Assembly: GCF_000282475.1 (NCBI RefSeq)
Contig: NZ_AKJF01000220.1
Span: 1-37,468, forward strand
From: Pseudomonas sp. GM78
Lineage (GTDB): Bacteria; Pseudomonadota; Gammaproteobacteria; Pseudomonadales; Pseudomonadaceae
DNA: 37,468 nt
Reading direction: 5' to 3'
Made by a program: the position numbers and the translations under genes. The notes under the pieces are model-generated. The model did not search any database. It saw nothing but the letters and a program-made list of their open reading frames with translations, and was not told where the DNA came from. Of the stretch, positions 18,027-27,132 are shown piece by piece (within the stretch, counting starts at the first letter, position 1; each line of letters starts with the position of its first letter).

Positions 18027-18790
18027 CGGGCTGGCGTCTGCTGCTGACACGTCCGGCGGATGAGTCGGCGGCGTTGGGCACTTTGTTGGCCGATCAGGGG
18101 ATTTTCAGCAGTAGCTTGCCGCTTTTGGACATAGTGCCGATCCCTGTCTCTGACAAAATCCGCGAAGTGATCCGGGAAGTGGATCGCTACAGCGCAGTGA
18201 TCGTGGTCAGCAAGCCCGCCGCGCGAATCGGCATCGAACTGCTCCAGCGGTTTTGTGTTCAAGCACCGCGTGTGAAGTGGTTCAGCGTCGGCGCGGCGAC
18301 GGCACAGATTCTTCAGGATCATGGCCTGCACGTGAGCTTTCCGGATGAAGGCGATGACAGCGAAGCCTTGCTTGAACTTGCGAATTTGCGCGAGGCTCTC
18401 GCCCGACCCGATCCGCGTGTGCTGATCCTGCGCGGGGAGGGTGGGCGTGAACTGCTGGCTGAGCGTTTGCGCGAGGCAGGTGCTAGTGTCGAGTATCTGG
18501 AGTTGTACCGCCGCGAGCTGCCGCAATACCCTGCGACTGCGCTGCAGCAGCGGATCGAAGCGGAACGCCTGAATGCGCTGGTGGTCAGCAGTGGACAAGG
18601 TTTTGAGCACCTGCATCAATTGGCTGGCGATGCCTGGCCGCAGTTGGCGCAGTTGCCGTTGTTTGTACCAAGCCCCAGGGTCGCCGAGCTTGCACGTGCT
18701 GCCGGTGCCCAAACAGTTGTGGATTGTCGTGGCGCCAGTGCCGCGGCTTTGCTGACGGCGTTACGGGAGCATCCCGTGCCCGTTCTCTAA
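18023..18790 (+). CDS. hemD: Uroporphyrinogen-III synthase
   Basis: The 255-residue enzyme closes hydroxymethylbilane with inversion of ring D to give uroporphyrinogen III. The family is poorly conserved; supporting features are the N-terminal [12 protein letters not shown], the [21 protein letters not shown] hinge block, and the [11 protein letters not shown] and [16 protein letters not shown] stretches of the two-domain fold. It starts with GTG inside the hemC stop (GTGA overlap), so the genes are translationally coupled. Confidence 0.94.
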   Translation: MTGWRLLLTRPADESAALGTLLADQGIFSSSLPLLDIVPIPVSDKIREVIREVDRYSAVIVVSKPAARIGIELLQRFCVQAPRVKWFSVGAATAQILQDHGLHVSFPDEGDDSEALLELANLREALARPDPRVLILRGEGGRELLAERLREAGASVEYLELYRRELPQYPATALQQRIEAERLNALVVSSGQGFEHLHQLAGDAWPQLAQLPLFVPSPRVAELARAAGAQTVVDCRGASAAALLTALREHPVPVL

Positions 18791-18807
18791 ATGCAAAGGA
18801 TGGATAC

Positions 18808-19968
18808 GTGAGCGAAACAGCCTTGCCTAAAGATAACTCGCGGCCAGTGCTCGATGCACCGGTTGATGCACCTTCTGATGAACTGCGACCACCACCTGCT
18901 GAGCAGCAACGCCGAGGCAATGGGCTGGCAATCGTCGCGCTGCTGTTGGGCGCCGCCGGTGTCGCAGTGGGTGGTTGGGGAGTCTGGCAGGTGCGTCACT
19001 TGCAAGCCAATACCCAGCAGCAATTGAGTCAGGTGCAGGCTTTGAACGATCAGGCACAGAGCCTGAAGCTGAACGAGCAGCGCCTGAGTGCGCGCCTGGA
19101 ACAACTGCCCAATGCCGATGTACTGGAGGAGCGCAGCCGCCTGGTGATTCAGTTGCAGGGCGACCAGCAACGCTTGAATCAGCGCCTGGAAACCGTCCTC
19201 GGTGCCAGCCGCAAGGACTGGCGCCTGGCCGAGGCCGAGCACTTGTTGCGTCTGGCCAGCCTGCGCCTTTCGGCCTTGCAGGACATCAGCAGCGCCCAGG
19301 CCCTGGTGCAAGGCGCCGATGAAATCCTCCGTGAGCAGAATGACCCCGGCTCCTTCGCCGCTCGCGAGCAAGTGGCCAAGACCCTGGTGGCCTTGCGCAG
19401 CACCGAGCAGCCGGATCGCACCGGTTTGTTCCTGCGGTTGGGGGCGTTGCGCGACCAGGTGATCAGCCTCACCGAGCTGGCGCCCGAGTACAAGGACCGT
19501 GGCGAATCCCTGCTGGGGTTGACCGCCGATGGCGACGGCGCCAGTCGCTGGGCGCAATGGTGGGATCAGATCTCGCGCTACATACGTATCGATTTCAACG
19601 CCGACAAAAATGTCCGCCCATTGCTGGCCGGGCAGAGCCTGAGCCAGGTTCGCCTCGCCCTGAGCCTGGCGCTGGAGCAGGCGCAATGGGCTGCGCTCAA
19701 CGGTCAGGCGGCGGTGTATTCGCAAGCGCTGGCAGAGGCGCGGGATGTGCTCAAGGGCAACTTCAACCCGGACAATCCTCAGAGCAAAGTGATGCTCGAA
19801 CAGGTGGCGGAACTGAGCAAGCAGCCGGTCTCTGTGGTTACCCCGGACCTGACCGGGACCCTGAGTGCGGTCCAGGGCTATCTGGAGCGGCGTAACGTCA
19901 ACGCCGAGGACTCGATCAAGCCGCTGGCCAAGCCTGCCGCGAATGCCGCGCAGGAGGCCACCCCATGA
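18808..19968 (+). CDS. hemX: HemX-type membrane protein (no methyltransferase domain)
   Basis: The 386-residue product begins with a disordered Pro/Ala-rich cytoplasmic stretch (residues 1-36) and a single membrane span (about 38-60, LAIVALLLGAAGVAVGGWGVW). A coiled coil rich in Gln and Leu follows (about 62-130). The rest is a helical periplasmic domain with DWRLAEAEHLLRLASLRL and WAQWWDQISRYIRIDF. E. coli HemX has this layout and is often mislabelled uroporphyrinogen methyltransferase; no SAM-binding domain is present here. The GTG at 18808 was chosen because AAAGGA lies eight bases upstream. The actual function is not known. Confidence 0.9.
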   Translation: MSETALPKDNSRPVLDAPVDAPSDELRPPPAEQQRRGNGLAIVALLLGAAGVAVGGWGVWQVRHLQANTQQQLSQVQALNDQAQSLKLNEQRLSARLEQLPNADVLEERSRLVIQLQGDQQRLNQRLETVLGASRKDWRLAEAEHLLRLASLRLSALQDISSAQALVQGADEILREQNDPGSFAAREQVAKTLVALRSTEQPDRTGLFLRLGALRDQVISLTELAPEYKDRGESLLGLTADGDGASRWAQWWDQISRYIRIDFNADKNVRPLLAGQSLSQVRLALSLALEQAQWAALNGQAAVYSQALAEARDVLKGNFNPDNPQSKVMLEQVAELSKQPVSVVTPDLTGTLSAVQGYLERRNVNAEDSIKPLAKPAANAAQEATP

Positions 19969-21203
19969 AGCGCCTCTATGTGATCGTGTTCCTGGCCATT
20001 GCGGCTGCGGCTGCGCTGGGCTTGGCCATCGCCGAGCATTCAGGTTACGTGCTGATCGCCTACAAGAGCTTTCGCTACGAATCGAGCCTGTGGGCAACGC
20101 TGGCCTTGATCGCCGTTCTCTGGCTGGTCATCTGGGGTATCAGGGCGTTGGTCGAGCTGGTGACCACCTCCGGTGGCGTGGTCAATCCGTGGTCTCGGCG
20201 CAATCGCAGCCGCCGGATCCAGGTGGCGATCGAACACGGGCAACTGGACCTGGCCGAAGGTCGCTGGGCCAGTGCGCAACGTCACTTGCATCGGGCCGCA
20301 GAAGCCGAGCGTCAGCCGCTGCTTTACTACCTCGGGGCTGCACGTGCGGCGAACGAACAAGGTCGCTACGAAGAAAGTGACAATCTGCTGGAGCGTGCCC
20401 TGGAGCGTCAGCCCCAGGCGGAGTTGGCGATAGCCTTGAACCACGCGCAATTGCAGACCGATCGCGGTGATACCGAGGGCGCCCTGGCGACCCTGCAGGC
20501 GATGCGCGAGCGCCACCCTCATAACGCCCAGACCCTGCGTCAGTTGCAGCGCCTGCTTCAGCAGCGGGGTGACTGGTCGGCAGTGATCCGCCTGTTGCCT
20601 GAGCTGCGCAAGGACAAAGTCCTGCCGGCGGCTGAACTGGCCGAGCTGGAGCGCCGGGCCTGGGGTGAGAACCTGTCCCTGGCGGCGCATCAGGAAGAGG
20701 AAGGGACGCTCGGTTTGCAAGCGCTCGATCGCGCATGGCAACAGCTGACATCGGCTCAGCGCCAAGAGCCGCAATTGGTACTCGCCTATGCCGAGCAACT
20801 GCGGCAACTGGGGGCTCAGGTCCAGGCCGAAGAGGTCTTGCGTACGGCTTTGAAACGCAACTACGACAGCCATCTGGCGCGCCTCTATGGATTGGTGCGC
20901 GGCAGTGACCCGGCTCGCCAACTGCAGCTCGCCGAGGGCTGGCTGAAAGATCATCCGACCGATCCAGGCCTGTTGCTGACGCTGGGTCGCCTGTGTCTGC
21001 AAAGCAGCCTGTGGGGTAAGGCCCGGGATTATCTGGAAAGCAGTCTGCGAGTACAGCGCAACCCGGAAGCCTGCGCTGAACTGGCACGCCTGCTGGCTCA
21101 GATGGGAGACACCGAGCGCAGCAACCAGCTGTTCCAGGAAGGCCTGGGCTTGCTCGATGAGCGCTTGCTGGCGGCGCCGCTGCCGGCGTTGGCTCACGTT
21201 TGA
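19965..21203 (+). CDS. hemY: HemY-type TPR membrane protein
   Basis: The 412-residue product has two N-terminal membrane spans (about residues 3-22 and 42-62) followed by a long helical-repeat domain. TPR-like units are visible, for example LYYLGAARAANEQGRYEESDN and PGLLLTLGRLCLQSSLWGKA. It belongs to the HemY_N/TPR family, not the unrelated protoporphyrinogen oxidase of the same name in Bacillus. It overlaps hemX by four bases (ATGA). A role in organising late heme synthesis is suspected from the operon; it has no catalytic motif. Confidence 0.92.
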   Translation: MKRLYVIVFLAIAAAAALGLAIAEHSGYVLIAYKSFRYESSLWATLALIAVLWLVIWGIRALVELVTTSGGVVNPWSRRNRSRRIQVAIEHGQLDLAEGRWASAQRHLHRAAEAERQPLLYYLGAARAANEQGRYEESDNLLERALERQPQAELAIALNHAQLQTDRGDTEGALATLQAMRERHPHNAQTLRQLQRLLQQRGDWSAVIRLLPELRKDKVLPAAELAELERRAWGENLSLAAHQEEEGTLGLQALDRAWQQLTSAQRQEPQLVLAYAEQLRQLGAQVQAEEVLRTALKRNYDSHLARLYGLVRGSDPARQLQLAEGWLKDHPTDPGLLLTLGRLCLQSSLWGKARDYLESSLRVQRNPEACAELARLLAQMGDTERSNQLFQEGLGLLDERLLAAPLPALAHV

Positions 21204-21215
21204 TCACTGAGTGAC

Positions 21216-21237
21216 GGATCGCTCGAATGGGCGATCC
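21216..21237 (+). terminator. Hairpin after hemY, weak terminator candidate
   Basis: GGATCGC (21216-21222) pairs with GCGATCC (21231-21237) across an 8-base loop, 12 bases after the hemY stop. No T tract follows, so it may only stabilise the 3' end of the mRNA. Confidence 0.3.
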
Positions 21238-21433
21238 GCTGCTACAAAGCTTGTCGGAATTCTCCCTTCGCAATGCTGCTTCAGCAAAGTCCTACAGACC
21301 ACTACGCCTGATCCTCTGATGTCTGTCGGGAATTCCCTACGTATTTGCTGAAATGTCTGCATCTGCCCGCCTTGAAAGGGCTGCGCGCTTTCCACTACCG
21401 TAGCCGTCGGACTCTTATTGTTACGGAAACGCC

Positions 21434-21985
21434 ATGTCGTTGGCCTGCCCACGCTCCCTGTTTTTTACTGTGTTCATCGCAGGCGCCCTGGCCCTGGGCG
21501 TTTCCTATTACCTGGAATATGCGGTCGGCCTCCAGCCATGTGGCTTGTGCCTGTTGCAACGCGCTTGCCTGGCGCTGCTGACGGGTTTGAGCCTGATGGC
21601 TTCGGTGCACGGCCCCGGTCGCCTGGGGGCCTTTGTGTATTGGTTGCTCTCACTGCTTTGCGGCCTGTTGGGGACCTTTACGGCCTGGCGCCAGGTGATC
21701 CTGCATAGCGATCCGGTGTATCAATTTTCCGCCTGCTCACCTGAACTGGCCGAGGTATTCACGAGCGCCCCTTGGCTGCGGATTGCGCAGATGATGTTCC
21801 AGGGTGCCGTCGACTGCCCGCGGATCGCCTGGACGTTGTTCGATTTGAGTATCCCGGAATGGAGTCTGCTGTTCTTCGTTGCGGTGATGATTCCGAGTAT
21901 TTATCAGCTGATACGCCTGGTCTTGAGCGCTCTTCGACGACCGCTCGGCGACAAGTCGTCGCACCGGGTGCTTGCCAAAGATTAA
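21434..21985 (+). CDS. Disulfide bond formation protein DsbB (DsbH type)
   Basis: The 183-residue inner-membrane protein has four predicted spans and the two redox pairs of DsbB. The first is Cys36-Cys39 in PCGLC, which passes electrons to quinone. The second is Cys101 and Cys128 in the second periplasmic loop, which contact DsbA. The conserved arginine after the CxxC (LLQRACL) is present. It reoxidises periplasmic DsbA. In P. aeruginosa the copy next to hemY is called dsbH; I give no symbol because the paralogue assignment rests only on position. Confidence 0.93.
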   Translation: MSLACPRSLFFTVFIAGALALGVSYYLEYAVGLQPCGLCLLQRACLALLTGLSLMASVHGPGRLGAFVYWLLSLLCGLLGTFTAWRQVILHSDPVYQFSACSPELAEVFTSAPWLRIAQMMFQGAVDCPRIAWTLFDLSIPEWSLLFFVAVMIPSIYQLIRLVLSALRRPLGDKSSHRVLAKD

Positions 21986-22162
21986 ACACTTGTATGAACT
22001 TTATCGTCTGCGTACCTTGAAGCCACCGTCGCGCGGGCATAATCTGGCCCGCACGTGTCATTGGATTTATGTTGCTCGATGACGCTCTGCCTGGTCGAAT
22101 CTTGATTCTCAAGTGTGCGACAGGTGTAGAGCAGCATGACCCACAAGGGAAGAGAGACCGCC

Positions 22163-22621
22163 ATGCTCGAAAGTTGTCAGAATGCTCAGGAACGTTGGGG
22201 TGGAGTTCATCTGCTGATTGACCGCTGGTTGCAGGAGCGTAAAGAGCTGATCGATGCGTACGACAAGCTCGGAGCAAAACCTGAAGCACTGTCCGAGAAC
22301 CGCAAGCACTTGCAAGAGTTCTGCGGCGTGCTGGTCGATTACGTGTCCGCCGGCCACTTCGAGATCTACGAACAGTTGACGGGGGAGGCCAAGGCCTTCA
22401 ACGACAAGCGTGGCCTGGAGCTCGCCGAGACCATTTACCCACGCATCGACGTCATCACCGAGAAACTCCTCGCGTTCAACGACCTGTGCGATGCCGGGAA
22501 GTGTGTTGCTGACGAGTTCAAGACACTGGGTGGCTTGCTGCATGAGCGCTTCGAACTGGAAGACTGCCTGATCGAAGTGCTGCATACCGCTCACAAGGAA
22601 GAAGATTCGGTTCAGGCCTGA
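22163..22621 (+). CDS. algQ: Anti-sigma-70 factor AlgQ (Rsd family)
   Basis: The 152-residue all-helical protein belongs to the Rsd/AlgQ family, which binds region 4 of the housekeeping sigma factor and frees RNA polymerase for alternative sigma factors. In P. aeruginosa AlgQ (AlgR2) affects alginate and siderophore synthesis. Diagnostic blocks are [17 protein letters not shown] at the start, [16 protein letters not shown] (about residues 57-72), and [20 protein letters not shown] near the end. The start MLESC at 22163 is preferred to an in-frame ATG at 22136 because the family begins there and a GAGAGA site precedes it; the longer form would have 161 residues. Confidence 0.92.
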   Translation: MLESCQNAQERWGGVHLLIDRWLQERKELIDAYDKLGAKPEALSENRKHLQEFCGVLVDYVSAGHFEIYEQLTGEAKAFNDKRGLELAETIYPRIDVITEKLLAFNDLCDAGKCVADEFKTLGGLLHERFELEDCLIEVLHTAHKEEDSVQA

Positions 22622-22641
22622 TCGTTCTCCCCGCAAGACCT

Positions 22642-22671
22642 AAAAACGGTGCGCCATGGCGCACCGTTTTT
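22642..22671. terminator. Bidirectional terminator between algQ and the FKBP gene
   Basis: All 30 bases form one perfect palindrome: AAAAACGGTGCGCC followed by AT-less inverse GGCGCACCGTTTTT with no real loop beyond the central bases. With A and T runs at both ends it can end transcription from both convergent genes. Confidence 0.9.
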
Positions 22672-22682
22672 CGTTTGTGCTT

Positions 22683-23348
22683 TCAACTGGTGGCGCCGCG
22701 CAATTCGACCTCGAACACCAAAGGCGTGAAGGGGGCGATCAGGTCGCCGGCACCGTCGGAACCATAAGCCTGTGCCGATGGAATCACCAGGCGCCATCTG
22801 GCACCGACCGGCATGTCTTGCAGCGCACTGCGCCAGCCACTGATCACGCTGTCGAGACTGAACCATTGCGGTTGGTTGTTCTGGTCGAACACTGTGCCGT
22901 CCGGGAGTCGACCGACGTAAAGCACCTGGACCTTTCCGTTGGGTCCGGCCTTGGCACCAGTACCCGGTGCCAACTCGGTCAGGAGTATTCCATCCGCCAA
23001 TTCACGAACGCCGGGTTTGGCTTTTTCCCTGGCGAGAAAGTCGTGCTCGTTTTTAAGTGCCTGCTCGTTTTGCGGCGCAGGCGTTTGCAGGGTCCCCTGC
23101 GTTTCGTGCTCGCGCAAAATCTGTTCTATCTGCTCGTCCTTCAACGCCAGTGGCTTGCCTTGATAGGCCTGCTGCAGTCCTTCGACCAGTGCCTGAATCT
23201 GCAAGTCGGGAACCTCCTGGCGCAAGCGTTCGCCGAGACTTGCGCCCAGGCTGTAAGCGAGATCGTGAGCGTCTTTTTCCTGGTTTTTTTCAGTGGCGTT
23301 GGCCACGGAAAAAATCACGCAGAACGATAAAAAAAGGTAGCGCGACAT
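22683..23348 (-). CDS. FKBP-type peptidyl-prolyl isomerase, exported
   Basis: The 221-residue product has an N-terminal signal peptide (MSRYLFLSFCVIFSVANA). A helical dimerisation domain (about residues 25-105, DLAYSLGASLGERLRQ) matches the FKBP_N part of FkpA/Mip proteins. The C-terminal FKBP domain (about 120-221) has VQVLYVGRLPDGTVFD, WSLDSVI-like VISGWRSALQDMPVGARWRLVIP and AYG. So it is probably a periplasmic prolyl isomerase or chaperone. The start at 23348 has GGAGAG upstream and gives the signal peptide. It lies on the opposite strand between algQ and algP. Confidence 0.9.
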   Translation of the reverse strand: MSRYLFLSFCVIFSVANATEKNQEKDAHDLAYSLGASLGERLRQEVPDLQIQALVEGLQQAYQGKPLALKDEQIEQILREHETQGTLQTPAPQNEQALKNEHDFLAREKAKPGVRELADGILLTELAPGTGAKAGPNGKVQVLYVGRLPDGTVFDQNNQPQWFSLDSVISGWRSALQDMPVGARWRLVIPSAQAYGSDGAGDLIAPFTPLVFEVELRGATS

Positions 23349-23540
23349 GGGCACTCTCCAGCCTGGGTTGCGGGCGATTATGCCAGCGCGAATGCGTTCA
23401 ACGGTGAACTGCTTTTGCGCCAACGCAGAACATTTTCAATTCGTTGCAACGCAGCGCTTTGGATACTGTCAAGATGCCCTAGCGGCGGTAGCAGCAGAGG
23501 TCTAGTATGAGCCGCACTCACGTCAGCCAGGAGGTAAACC

Positions 23541-24710
23541 ATGTCGGCCACCAAGAAGCCTGTAAGTACTCCGTTGCACTTGCTCCAACAACTCTCGGGC
23601 AGCTTGCTCGAGCATCTGGAAAACGCTTGTTCCGAAGCTTTGGCTGATGCTGAAAAACTGCTCGCCAAACTGGAAAAGCAGCGCGGAAAAGCGCAAGAGA
23701 AATTGCACAAGTCCCGTACCAAATTGCAGGACGCAGCGGCGGCCGGAAAGGCCAAGGCGCAAACCAAGGCCAAGGACGCGGTGAAACAGCTCGAGGACCT
23801 GCTTGATGCCCTCAAGGATCGTCAATCGGAAACTCGCGGCTACATCCTGCAACTCAAGCGCGATGCCCAGGAAAGCCTGAAACTGGCCCAGGGTGTTGGT
23901 CGCGTACAAGAGGCTGTCGGCAAGGCGTTGTCCTTGCGTTCGGCCAAGCCTGCTGCGGCTCCTGCGAAGAAAGCCGCTGCCAAACCGGTTGCCGCAAAAG
24001 CACCGGCCAAGCCTGCCGCCAAACCTGCCGCCAAGGCACCGGTGAAAGCCGCAGCTAAACCTGCTGCAACCTCTGCAGCGAAAAAACCTGTCGCGGCCAG
24101 CGCTGCGAAACCGGCTGCCAGAACTGCAGCTGCCAAACCTGCTGCCAAGACAACCGCTGCCAAAACCACGGCCGCGAAACCGGCTGCCAAACCGGCCGCC
24201 AAAACTGCTGCTGCGAAACCTGCCGCGGCCAAAACCGCAGCCGCCAAACCAGCGGCCAAACCAGCCGCTAGAACTGCCGCTGCCAAACCTGCTGCCAAGC
24301 CGGCCGCAAAACCTGTCGCGGCGAAAACCGCTGCCAAGCCAGCTGCAAAACCAGCGGCCAAACCGGCGGCAAAAGCAGCAGCAAAACCTGCCGCTAAACC
24401 GGCGGCTAAAACGGCTGCAGCCAAACCAGCGACTGCCGCAAAACCTGCCGCGGTAAAACCGGCAGCCAAGCCTGCCGCAGCCAAGCCGGCGGCAAAACCA
24501 GCAGCTAAACCAGCAGCTAAACCTGCCGTGAAAAAACCGGCCGCTGTTGCCAAGCCGACTCCGGCCCCCGCTGCCAAGCCAGCAACCCCAACGCCAGCAC
24601 CATCCGCTTCGGCCGCTCCTGCGCCGACAGCACCCACCTCGACAGCCTCCACTGCGCCAACGCCAGTGGCATCGTCGAACTCCAGCACCAACCCAACCAG
24701 CGCTTCCTAA
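23541..24710 (+). CDS. algP: Histone H1-like regulator AlgP
   Basis: The 389-residue product has two parts. Residues 1-135 form a helical, phasin-like coiled-coil region (LLQQLSGSLLEHLENACSEA and following). The rest, up to about residue 345, is a Lys-Pro-Ala-Ala repeat tract with about two dozen KPAA units. A Pro/Ala/Ser/Thr tail ends the protein. The basic repeat resembles histone H1 tails and binds DNA; in P. aeruginosa AlgP (AlgR3) acts on algD expression. A strong AGGAGG site precedes the start. The repeats use mixed codons but many 12-base units are near-identical. The frame is intact. Confidence 0.93.
   Translation: MSATKKPVSTPLHLLQQLSGSLLEHLENACSEALADAEKLLAKLEKQRGKAQEKLHKSRTKLQDAAAAGKAKAQTKAKDAVKQLEDLLDALKDRQSETRGYILQLKRDAQESLKLAQGVGRVQEAVGKALSLRSAKPAAAPAKKAAAKPVAAKAPAKPAAKPAAKAPVKAAAKPAATSAAKKPVAASAAKPAARTAAAKPAAKTTAAKTTAAKPAAKPAAKTAAAKPAAAKTAAAKPAAKPAARTAAAKPAAKPAAKPVAAKTAAKPAAKPAAKPAAKAAAKPAAKPAAKTAAAKPATAAKPAAVKPAAKPAAAKPAAKPAAKPAAKPAVKKPAAVAKPTPAPAAKPATPTPAPSASAAPAPTAPTSTASTAPTPVASSNSSTNPTSAS
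23961..24560 (+). repeat. Low-complexity 12-base-unit tract inside algP
   Basis: The tract consists of about two dozen degenerate copies of a 12-base unit encoding Lys-Pro-Ala-Ala, interspersed with AAAK and TAAAK units. Unit edges stay in frame, so gain or loss of whole units would keep the protein readable. The similar tract in P. aeruginosa algP is known to rearrange. Confidence 0.85.
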
Positions 24711-25171
24711 GCGCCGGTTACCGCGACGCGCAGCTGATGCAGCGCGTCGCGGTGCAGGTGGGGGGCGTGCGCCGTCACACCTTCCAGCCAGATCGCCAGA
24801 TCGGTCGCGTCACCCTGCGGCCAATCCTGAGCCGATCGCTCCAGGCGCAATAGCAGATTTCGCTCAGCCTCCAATTCAAGTGCCTTGACCTGTTCGCGTA
24901 GCGAGTGCAGCTCGGCATCCTGCGTGGCGGCAGCCTTCCATCGCACGCGCAGTGCCCGCAACGGCTGCACGACATCGACGTCCCAGGCTTGCGCCACAGC
25001 GCGAAGTTGCTGCAGGCGTTGTTCATCGCAGGCGATACCCCGCTGCCCCAGCCATGCCGCGCACAGCAGCAGGCACACGCTGACGCCGCCCGCCTGCAAT
25101 TGCAGGCATGCCTGTTCAACGCCCGGGCGGGCATAAAGGGTCAGGGAAAAGCTCCACAGGTCAGAGGACAT
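24707..25171 (-). CDS. TIGR02444 family protein
   Basis: The 154-residue product begins SSDLWSFSLTLYARPGVEQACL and contains VSVCLLLCAAWLGQRG and RALRVRWKAAA, the conserved blocks of family TIGR02444, found in pseudomonads and relatives. It looks all-helical and cytoplasmic with no signal or metal site. The function is unknown. Its stop codon shares bases with the algP stop (CTAA read on both strands), so the two genes converge with no spacer. Confidence 0.85.
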   Translation of the reverse strand: MSSDLWSFSLTLYARPGVEQACLQLQAGGVSVCLLLCAAWLGQRGIACDEQRLQQLRAVAQAWDVDVVQPLRALRVRWKAAATQDAELHSLREQVKALELEAERNLLLRLERSAQDWPQGDATDLAIWLEGVTAHAPHLHRDALHQLRVAVTGA

Positions 25172-25221
25172 AGTGCTACTCGCGCCAGTTGCGAGCGAAG
25201 CTGGTAGACTCCGCCGCCATT

Positions 25222-27132
25222 ATGATTCGACTTCAGAACCTGACTTTACAGCGTGGCCCGCAACGTCTGCTAGAAGACGCCGAGCTGACCTTGCACGCCG
25301 GCCAGAAAGCCGGCCTCATCGGTGCCAACGGCGCCGGCAAATCGAGCCTGTTCGCCTTGCTTCGGGGCGAACTGCACCCTGACTCGGGTGATTGCTTCCT
25401 GCCGGCCGACTGGCGTATCGCCCACATGCGCCAGGAGGTCGACACGCTCGAACGCCTGGCGGTCGACTACGTGCTCGATGGCGACCTTCGCCTACGCCAG
25501 GTACAACGTGACCTGGCGGCAGCCGAAGCGGCCCATGACGGTGCCGCACAGGCCCGCTACCACTCCGAACTGGATAGCGCCGACGGTTACACCGCCGACG
25601 CACGGGCGCGCAAGTTGCTGGCGGGCCTGGGCTTCACCAACGAGCAGATGGATCGCCAGGTCGGCGATTTCTCCGGTGGCTGGCGGATGCGTCTGAACCT
25701 GGCGCAGGCCTTGATGTGCCCTTCGGACCTGCTGTTGCTCGACGAACCGACCAACCACCTGGACCTCGACGCCATCATCTGGCTCGAAGAGTGGCTCAAA
25801 AGCTATCCCGGCACCTTGATGCTGATTTCCCACGACCGGGACTTCCTCGATGCCGTGGTCGATCACGTGGCCCACGTCGATCAGCGCAAGATCACCCTCT
25901 ATCGCGGTGGCTACAGCGCCTTCGAGCGTGCCCGTGCCGAGCGTCTGGCCCAGCAACAGCAGGCCTATGAGAAGCAGCAGGCGCAACGTGCGCACATGGA
26001 AAGCTACATCGCCCGCTTCAAGGCCCAGGCCACCAAGGCGCGCCAGGCCCAGAGCCGGATCAAGGCCCTGGAGCGGATGGAAGAGCTGACAGCGGCCCAC
26101 GTCGACTCGCCGTTCGACTTCGTCTTCCGCGAATCGCAGAAGATTTCCAGCCCGCTGATCGACCTGTCCGATGCCCGCCTGGGCTACGGCGAGAAAACCG
26201 TGCTGGAGAAGGTCAAGCTGCAACTGACCCCCGGCGCGCGCATCGGCTTGCTCGGTCCGAACGGCGCCGGTAAATCGACCCTGATCAAGAACCTTGCCGG
26301 TGAGCTCTCGCCGCTGGCCGGTCGCTTGACCCGTGGCGAGAACACCGTCGTCGGCTACTTCGCCCAGCATCAGCTCGATTCCCTGGATGCCAAGGCCAGC
26401 CCGTTGCTGCACTTGCAGCGCCTGGCACCGACCGAGCGCGAACAGACCCTGCGCGACTTCCTCGGTGGTTTCGACTTCCGCGGCGCGCGGATCGACGAGC
26501 CGGTGCTGAATTTCTCCGGTGGCGAAAAGGCGCGCCTGGCGCTGGCGTTGATCGCCTGGGACCGGCCGAACCTGTTGCTGCTCGACGAACCAACCAACCA
26601 CCTGGACCTGGAAATGCGCCTGGCGCTGACCATGGCCTTGCAGGAATTCAGTGGTGCGGTGCTGGTGGTCTCCCACGATCGCCATTTGCTCAAAAGCACC
26701 ACCGACAATTTCTACCTGGTGGCAGACGGCAAGGTCGAAGAATTCGACGGCGACCTCGAGGACTACACCCGCTGGCTGGTGGAGTACCGTCAGCGCAACG
26801 CCCCGGTCAGCAATACCCCGGTCAACCCGGACAAGACCGACAAGAAAGCCCAGCGTCAGGCTGCCGCTGCGTTGCGCCAGCAACTGGCGCCGCACAAGCG
26901 CGAGGCTGACAAGCTCGAAGCCGAGTTGGGCAAGCTGCACGAGAAACTCGCGAAGATCGATGCCAGCCTGGGCGACAGCGACATCTACGAGCCAATGCGC
27001 AAGAACGAGTTGCGCGACCTGCTGGCCGAACAGGCCAAGCTGAAGGTGCGTGAAGGGGAACTGGAAGAAGCCTGGATGGAAGCCCTGGAACTGCTGGAAA
27101 GCATGCAGGCGGAGCTGGAGGCGCTCTCCTGA
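25222..27132 (+). CDS. ABC-F family ATPase (YheS-like)
   Basis: The 636-residue soluble protein has two ABC domains and no membrane domain, the ABC-F layout of ribosome-associated translation factors. Walker A motifs are GANGAGKS at 34-41 and GPNGAGKS at 345-352. Signatures are FSGGWRMRL and FSGGEKARL, each followed by LLLLDEPTNHLDL. The linker (about residues 250-300) is the charged helical arm that reaches the ribosomal P-tRNA site in the family. A C-terminal coiled coil spans about 545-636. YheS and Uup are the nearest types; I favour YheS by length and the linker. The start at 25222 lacks a strong ribosome site. Confidence 0.92.
   Translation: MIRLQNLTLQRGPQRLLEDAELTLHAGQKAGLIGANGAGKSSLFALLRGELHPDSGDCFLPADWRIAHMRQEVDTLERLAVDYVLDGDLRLRQVQRDLAAAEAAHDGAAQARYHSELDSADGYTADARARKLLAGLGFTNEQMDRQVGDFSGGWRMRLNLAQALMCPSDLLLLDEPTNHLDLDAIIWLEEWLKSYPGTLMLISHDRDFLDAVVDHVAHVDQRKITLYRGGYSAFERARAERLAQQQQAYEKQQAQRAHMESYIARFKAQATKARQAQSRIKALERMEELTAAHVDSPFDFVFRESQKISSPLIDLSDARLGYGEKTVLEKVKLQLTPGARIGLLGPNGAGKSTLIKNLAGELSPLAGRLTRGENTVVGYFAQHQLDSLDAKASPLLHLQRLAPTEREQTLRDFLGGFDFRGARIDEPVLNFSGGEKARLALALIAWDRPNLLLLDEPTNHLDLEMRLALTMALQEFSGAVLVVSHDRHLLKSTTDNFYLVADGKVEEFDGDLEDYTRWLVEYRQRNAPVSNTPVNPDKTDKKAQRQAAAALRQQLAPHKREADKLEAELGKLHEKLAKIDASLGDSDIYEPMRKNELRDLLAEQAKLKVREGELEEAWMEALELLESMQAELEALS

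Noticed and set aside
23840-24691. 283-codon minus-strand ORF rich in AAGLAAGF repeats
   Set aside because: It is the antisense reading of the algP repeat tract; repetition keeps every frame open.
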